The translations under genes and the position numbers were made by a program. The notes under the pieces are model-generated. The model saw nothing but the letters and a program-made list of their open reading frames with translations, did no database searches and was not told the DNA's origin. Of a stretch of DNA of 18,353 nucleotides, positions 14,683 to 18,353 are shown one piece after another (positions within the stretch are counted from its first letter, which is position 1; each line of letters begins with the position of its first letter). Origin of the DNA: Pseudomonadota bacterium (lineage in GTDB: Bacteria > Pseudomonadota > Gammaproteobacteria > Burkholderiales > Burkholderiaceae); contig CAUJJP010000061.1 of the NCBI GenBank assembly GCA_963205525.1, positions 1 through 18,353 on the forward strand, given 5' to 3'.

Positions 14683-15564
14683 TCACAGCGGACGCTCCTG
14701 CAGCAGCTTGAGCAGGTACTGGCCGTAGCCGTTCTTGCGCATGGGCTCGGCCAGGCGCTGCAGCTGCGCGGCGTCTATCCAGCCGGCGCGGTAGGCGATC
14801 TCCTCCGGGCAGGCCACCTTCAGCCCCTGGCGGTTCTCCAGGGTGGCGATGAACTGGCCCGCCTCCAGCAGGCTGTCGTGGGTGCCGGTGTCCAGCCAGG
14901 CGTAGCCGCGGCCCATGATCTCCACCGCGAGCTGGCCGCGGCGCAGGTACTCGGCGTTGACCGCGGTGATCTCAAGCTCGCCGCGCGCGCTGGGCTTGAT
15001 CGACGCCGCGATGTCGCACACCTGGGCGTCGTAGAAGTACAGCCCGGTGACGGCGTAGCTGCTCTTGGGCTGGGTGGGCTTCTCCTCGATCGAGACCGCA
15101 CGACGCTGGGCGTCGAACTCGACGACGCCGTAGCGCTCGGGGTCTTGCACGTGGTAGGCGAAGACGCTGGCGCCGTCGCGGCGCGCATCGGCGCGCTGCA
15201 GCAGGCCCTGGAAATCGTGGCCGTAGAACAGGTTGTCGCCCAGCACCAGGGCGCTGGGCGCGCCGCCGATGAAGTCGCGCCCGAGGATGAAGGCCTGCGC
15301 CAGCCCGTCCGGGCTGGGCTGCACGCAGTAGTGCAGCTTCATGCCCCACTGCGAGCCGTCGCCCAGCAGCGCCTGAAAGCGCGGCAGGTCCAGCGGCGTG
15401 CTGATGATGAGCAGCTCGCGCATGCCCGCCAGCATCAGCGTGGACAGCGGGTAGTAGACCATCGGCTTGTCGTACACAGGCAGCAGCTGCTTGCTCAGCG
15501 CCAGGGTGGCCGGGTGCAGCCGGGTGCCGGCGCCGCCGGCGAGGATGATGCCTTTGCGTTGCAT
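14683..15564 (-). CDS. rfbA: Glucose-1-phosphate thymidylyltransferase
   Basis: 293 residues, the normal RmlA length. It makes dTDP-glucose from dTTP and glucose-1-phosphate, the first step of the pathway. Landmarks are [15 protein letters not shown] (4-18), [20 protein letters not shown] (23-42), [13 protein letters not shown] with Asp110, [17 protein letters not shown] and [15 protein letters not shown]. The ATG at 15564 gives the canonical N-terminus; the longer open frame upstream is not used. It starts 11 bp after the stop of the vapC-like toxin gene, so it is separated from rfbD by the toxin-antitoxin pair. Confidence 0.96.
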   Translation of the reverse strand: MQRKGIILAGGAGTRLHPATLALSKQLLPVYDKPMVYYPLSTLMLAGMRELLIISTPLDLPRFQALLGDGSQWGMKLHYCVQPSPDGLAQAFILGRDFIGGAPSALVLGDNLFYGHDFQGLLQRADARRDGASVFAYHVQDPERYGVVEFDAQRRAVSIEEKPTQPKSSYAVTGLYFYDAQVCDIAASIKPSARGELEITAVNAEYLRRGQLAVEIMGRGYAWLDTGTHDSLLEAGQFIATLENRQGLKVACPEEIAYRAGWIDAAQLQRLAEPMRKNGYGQYLLKLLQERPL

Positions 15565-15575
15565 GGGGCTTGGAG

Positions 15576-15971
15576 TCAGAAGTCGGTGAACCAGCGCAGG
15601 GGCGCCGGGTAGTCCATCAGTACCCGGTCGGCGGTGACGAGCTGCGCGCCCTCGCACTGGGCCTGCGCGAGCAGGATGCGGTCAAAGGGGTCGGCGTGCA
15701 GCGGCGGCAGCTGGCGCACACGCGCCGCATGCTCGTGACGCACCGGCAATGGCTCAAAGTCGGTGTCCAGCGCCGCCTGCGCGATGGCTTCCGGTTCGAA
15801 GCCGAAATCCGGCCGCCGCAGCGCGCACTTGATCGCGATCTCCCACACGCTGGCGGCCGAGAAAAGCACGCGCCGCTGTGGATGCTCAAGCGCACGCAGC
15901 AACGCCGCGCCCAGCCGCTGCGGCGCCATCAGTGCCCACAGCAGCACATGGGTGTCGAGCAGCAGCGTCAT
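15576..15971 (-). CDS. PIN-domain toxin, VapC type
   Basis: 131 residues, typical of VapC-like ribonuclease toxins. PIN-domain acidic residues are in place: Asp6 in [12 protein letters not shown], Glu44 in SVWEIAIK, Asp94 and Asp97 in [13 protein letters not shown], and Asp115 in VTADRVL. The ATG at 15971-15969 overlaps the antitoxin stop as ATGA. The pair lies inside the rhamnose operon in the same direction. The RNA target is not predictable. Confidence 0.9.
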   Translation of the reverse strand: MTLLLDTHVLLWALMAPQRLGAALLRALEHPQRRVLFSAASVWEIAIKCALRRPDFGFEPEAIAQAALDTDFEPLPVRHEHAARVRQLPPLHADPFDRILLAQAQCEGAQLVTADRVLMDYPAPLRWFTDF

Positions 15972-16207
15972 CCCCGTCCCTCGAAGCCGGCGATGACCTC
16001 GTCGGGAAGCGGCACGTCCCAGTCGTCTGGCACCGCGTAGCGTCCGGCCAGGATGCCCAGCCGGCGCTGCGGGCGCACAGGCGGCAACGGCATCAGGCGC
16101 GCCACCGGACGACCGGCGCGCGCAATCACCACCTCCTGCCCTGCCTCGACTTCCTCGAGCAGGCGCGAAAGATGCGTCTTGGCTTCATGTACGTTGACCG
16201 TCTTCAT
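15968..16207 (-). CDS. Phd/YefM-family antitoxin paired with the PIN toxin
   Basis: 79 residues. The N-terminal part, MKTVNVHEAKTHLSRLLEEV, is the Phd/YefM DNA-binding fold used for autorepression, followed by GQEVVIARAGRPVARLMP. The C-terminal part (GILAGRYAVPDDWDVPLPDE) is the segment that usually wraps the PIN toxin. ATG at 16207; an in-frame ATG 45 nt upstream is less likely because it lies upstream of the predicted start of transcription. It begins 31 nt after the rfbD stop and overlaps the toxin by 4 nt. Confidence 0.9.
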   Translation of the reverse strand: MKTVNVHEAKTHLSRLLEEVEAGQEVVIARAGRPVARLMPLPPVRPQRRLGILAGRYAVPDDWDVPLPDEVIAGFEGRG

Positions 16208-16213
16208 GGCGTC

Positions 16214-16242
16214 ATCGTATGGACTTAGTCCGACTTGGTCAA
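16214..16242 (-). promoter_or_regulatory. Predicted sigma-70 promoter of the toxin-antitoxin pair
   Basis: On the minus strand, TTGACC (16242-16237) and TACGAT (16219-16214) are separated by exactly 17 bp, five of six and four of six matches to consensus. The -35 overlaps the rfbD stop codon. The expected start of transcription is at or next to the antitoxin ATG (16207). Because rfbA and rfbC follow in the same direction, this promoter could also feed them. Confidence 0.6.
16221..16240. promoter_or_regulatory. Candidate antitoxin operator within the promoter spacer
   Basis: Two adjacent 10-bp units, GGACTTAGTC and CGACTTGGTC, agree at 8 of 10 positions, and the first contains the palindrome GACT-T-AGTC. 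They fill the spacer and part of the -35, a sensible place for an autorepressing Phd-type dimer. Inferred from position and symmetry only. Confidence 0.4.
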
Positions 16243-17138
16243 CGTTCAAGCAGCTCGGTCAGCATGCGCCGCACGCCGAGCTGCCAGGGCGGCAGGCGCA
16301 GGCCGAAGGCGGCTTCGAGCTTGCGGCAGTCCAGGCGCGAGTTCAGCGGGCGCCGCGCGGGCGTGGGGTAGGCGCTGGTCGGCACCGCCTGCACCGCCTG
16401 CGGCGTCACGCGCAGCGTCTGGCCCATGGCCAGCGCCTGCTCGATGACCTGGCGCGCGTAGCCATGCCAGCTGGTGGCGCCGGCGGCGGTGCAGTGGTAC
16501 AGGCCGCCCAGCGAGGCGTCGCGCAGCACGGCGCGCACGGCGTGCACGCTCACGTCGGCGAGCAGCTCGGCGCCGGTGGGGGCGCCGATCTGGTCGTCGA
16601 TCACGCGCAGCTCGTCGCGCTCGGTCGCCAGCCTGAGCATGGTGCGCGCGAAGTTGGCGCCGCGCGCCGCATAGACCCAGCTCGTGCGCAGGATCAGGTG
16701 GCGGCAGCCGCTGGCCTGGATCGCCTGCTCGCCTGCGAGCTTGCTGCGGCCGTAGACGCTCAGCGGGCCGGTCGCTGCGCTCTCGTCGCGCGCCGTGCTG
16801 CCGCTGCCGTCGAACACGTAGTCGGTGCTGTAGTGCAGAAGCAGCGCGTCCAGCGCCCGCGCCTCGCGCGCCAGCACGGCGGGCGCGGCGGCGTTCAGCA
16901 GCTGCGCGCGATCCGGCTCGGACTCGGCTTTGTCGACCGCGGTGTGGGCGGCGGCATTCACGATCAGCGCCGGGCGCTCGCGCCGCAGCAGCGCGGCCAG
17001 CGATTCGGGCGCGCCGAAATCGGCCTGCCAGGGCGCCGGGCTGTCGAAGTCGCAGGCGATCAGCTCGCCCAGCGGCGCCAGCGCGCGCTGCAGCTCCCAG
17101 CCGACCTGGCCCTTGCAGCCGAAGAGGACGATCTTCAT
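16239..17138 (-). CDS. rfbD: dTDP-4-dehydrorhamnose reductase
   Basis: 299 residues, the usual RmlD length. It reduces dTDP-4-keto-L-rhamnose with NAD(P)H, the last step of the pathway. Nucleotide-binding GCKGQVG is at 7-13; [15 protein letters not shown] (61-75), STDYVFDG (104-111) and the catalytic YGRSK (Tyr129, Lys133) follow as in short-chain dehydrogenases. ATG at 17138 overlaps the rfbB stop as ATGA. The stop at 16239 lies within the -35 of the toxin-antitoxin promoter. Confidence 0.96.
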   Translation of the reverse strand: MKIVLFGCKGQVGWELQRALAPLGELIACDFDSPAPWQADFGAPESLAALLRRERPALIVNAAAHTAVDKAESEPDRAQLLNAAAPAVLAREARALDALLLHYSTDYVFDGSGSTARDESAATGPLSVYGRSKLAGEQAIQASGCRHLILRTSWVYAARGANFARTMLRLATERDELRVIDDQIGAPTGAELLADVSVHAVRAVLRDASLGGLYHCTAAGATSWHGYARQVIEQALAMGQTLRVTPQAVQAVPTSAYPTPARRPLNSRLDCRKLEAAFGLRLPPWQLGVRRMLTELLER

Positions 17139-18202
17139 CGCGCCGCGTAGTTGGTCGCCAGCCAGTCGCGGTAGGCGCCGGACTGCACCTGCGCCACCCA
17201 GTCGGCGTGCTCCAGGTACCAGCGCACGGTCTTGCGGATGCCGCTGGCAAAGGTCTCGGCGGGGCGCCAGCCGAGTTCGCGCTCGATCTTGCGCGCGTCG
17301 ATCGCATAGCGCCGGTCGTGCCCCGGACGGTCGGCCACGTGGGTGATCAGCCGCGCACGGGGTCCGGCCGGGTCCGGGCGCAGCTCGTCGAGCAGGCCGC
17401 ACACCGCGTGCACGATGTCGATGTTGGCCATTTCGTTCCAGCCGCCGACGTTGTAGGTCTGGCCCACGCGTCCGCGCGCGAGCACGCTGCGGATCGCGCT
17501 GCAGTGGTCTCCCACGTACAGCCAGTCGCGGATCTGGCGCCCGTCGCCGTAGACCGGCAGCGGCTTGCCCGCCAGCGCGTTCACGATCATGAGCGGGATC
17601 AGCTTCTCCGGGAAGTGATACGGCCCGTAGTTGTTCGAGCAGTTGGTGGTCAGCACCGGCAGCCCGTAGGTGTGGTGCCAGGCGCGCACCAGGTGGTCGC
17701 TGGCGGCCTTGCTCGCCGAGTAGGGACTGTTGGGCTCGTAGGGGTGGTCTTCGGCAAACGCCGCTGCGTCGGGTGCCAGGCTGCCGTAGACCTCATCGGT
17801 GCTCACGTGCAGAAAGCGGAACCCCGCCTTCGCCTGCTCATCCAGGCGGGCCCAGTGGGCGCGCGCCGCCTCCAGCAGGGCGAATGTGCCGTCGACGTTG
17901 GTGCGCATGAAGGCCCCGGGGCCGTGGATGCTGCGGTCGACGTGGCTCTCGGCGGCGAAGTGCACGATCGCGCGCGGCCGGTGCTCGGCCAGCAGGCGGT
18001 CCAGCAGCGCGCGGTCGCAGATGTCGCCGTGCACGAAGCGGTGCCGCGCATCACCCTGCAGCGAGGCCAGGTTGGCCAGGTTGCCGGCGTAGGTCAGCGC
18101 GTCCAGGTTGAGCACGGGCTCGTCGCGCGTGGCCGGGTCGGCCAGCCAGTCGAGGACGAAGTTGCTGCCGATGAAGCCGGCGCCGCCGGTGACGAGGATC
18201 AT
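17135..18202 (-). CDS. rfbB: dTDP-glucose 4,6-dehydratase
   Basis: 355 residues, the normal RmlB length. It converts dTDP-glucose to dTDP-4-keto-6-deoxyglucose using bound NAD. The Rossmann motif TGGAGFIG is at 5-12, [12 protein letters not shown] at 81-92, catalytic STDEVYG at 134-140 and YSASK (Tyr161, Lys165) next. [20 protein letters not shown] and [15 protein letters not shown] are typical of the family. ATG at 18202 starts directly at the Rossmann strand; an in-frame start further upstream would add residues not found in the family. First visible gene of the rhamnose operon. Confidence 0.97.
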   Translation of the reverse strand: MILVTGGAGFIGSNFVLDWLADPATRDEPVLNLDALTYAGNLANLASLQGDARHRFVHGDICDRALLDRLLAEHRPRAIVHFAAESHVDRSIHGPGAFMRTNVDGTFALLEAARAHWARLDEQAKAGFRFLHVSTDEVYGSLAPDAAAFAEDHPYEPNSPYSASKAASDHLVRAWHHTYGLPVLTTNCSNNYGPYHFPEKLIPLMIVNALAGKPLPVYGDGRQIRDWLYVGDHCSAIRSVLARGRVGQTYNVGGWNEMANIDIVHAVCGLLDELRPDPAGPRARLITHVADRPGHDRRYAIDARKIERELGWRPAETFASGIRKTVRWYLEHADWVAQVQSGAYRDWLATNYAAR

Positions 18203-18212
18203 GGGAATGGCT

Positions 18213-18230
18213 CGCGCCAGAGATGGCGCG
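18213..18230 (-). promoter_or_regulatory. Hairpin in the rfbB leader
   Basis: Perfect 7-bp inverted repeat, CGCGCCA at 18213-18219 and TGGCGCG at 18224-18230, with a 4-nt loop, ending 10 nt before the rfbB ATG. No Shine-Dalgarno is visible here, so the stem may present or hide the ribosome site. Could also be chance in GC-rich DNA. Confidence 0.35.
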
Positions 18231-18353
18231 CGATACGAGGACTTGCGGGACCGCACTCTACCGCGTCGGCTGCCTGCGGCCGGCAGCGCGCCGGTCAGGG
18301 GCGGGACCGGCTGGCAGCGGGGGCCGCGTTCCCCTCTCGCGGGCGGGCGGGCG

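Noticed and set aside
18257..18353. Promoter or gene in the last 97 bp
   Set aside because: GC-rich with short G-runs and GGGC repeats; no convincing open frame with family resemblance and no good -35/-10 pair for rfbB was seen.
1..18353. CRISPR array, tRNA, rRNA, insertion sequence or prophage
   Set aside because: No regularly spaced repeats, no transposase or integrase-like protein, and no cloverleaf or rRNA-like stretch was recognised by eye; a tRNA search program would settle the tRNA question.

Overview
The window is GC-rich (roughly 70%) chromosomal DNA with the gene content and arrangement of a Burkholderiales betaproteobacterium, most likely of the Comamonadaceae/Rubrivivax-Leptothrix type. 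Pointers are an mla operon in the order mlaF-E-D-A-C-B, a polyhydroxyalkanoate (PHA) system protein, a tal-pgi pair, and the dense, strongly GC3-biased coding. The assignment is inferred from gene families and order; no rRNA, tRNA, CRISPR array or insertion sequence was seen.

Layout. 1-290: a doubtful partial gene at the left edge, then an intergenic stretch packed with consecutive perfect hairpins. 291-1790 (minus): a lipoprotein aminopeptidase followed by a small PHA-system protein with an Ala/Lys-rich tail. 1845-5037 (plus): an M20 amidohydrolase, a DUF2817 (M14-like) metallo-deacylase and a FeeM-type N-acyl amino acid synthase. These are plausible degrading and synthesising arms of N-acyl amino acid metabolism. 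5044-7655 (minus): transaldolase and glucose-6-phosphate isomerase, overlapping by 4 nt. 7737-8888 (plus): a secreted parallel beta-helix protein. 8879-12722 (minus): the Mla phospholipid-trafficking operon, in which mlaA is frameshifted by a perfect 22-bp tandem duplication. 12860-14050 (plus): a VanZ-like membrane protein. 14094-18202 (minus): the dTDP-L-rhamnose operon rfbB-rfbD-rfbA-rfbC, split between rfbD and rfbA by a Phd/VapB-VapC toxin-antitoxin pair that carries its own near-consensus promoter.

How the genes work together. MlaF/E/D/B would form the inner-membrane ABC complex, MlaC the periplasmic lipid shuttle and MlaA the outer-membrane partner. As written here MlaA cannot be made full length, so the pathway should be impaired unless the duplication is reversible or a sequence error. 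The four rhamnose enzymes convert glucose-1-phosphate to dTDP-L-rhamnose for surface polysaccharide. Pgi and Tal link hexose phosphates to the pentose phosphate pathway.

The strongest points for a second look are the mlaA duplication, the toxin-antitoxin pair nested in the rhamnose operon, the possible N-acyl amino acid locus, the hairpin cluster at the left end, and a recurring arrangement in which a -10-like hexamer lies 6-8 nt before a start codon, suggesting leaderless mRNAs.
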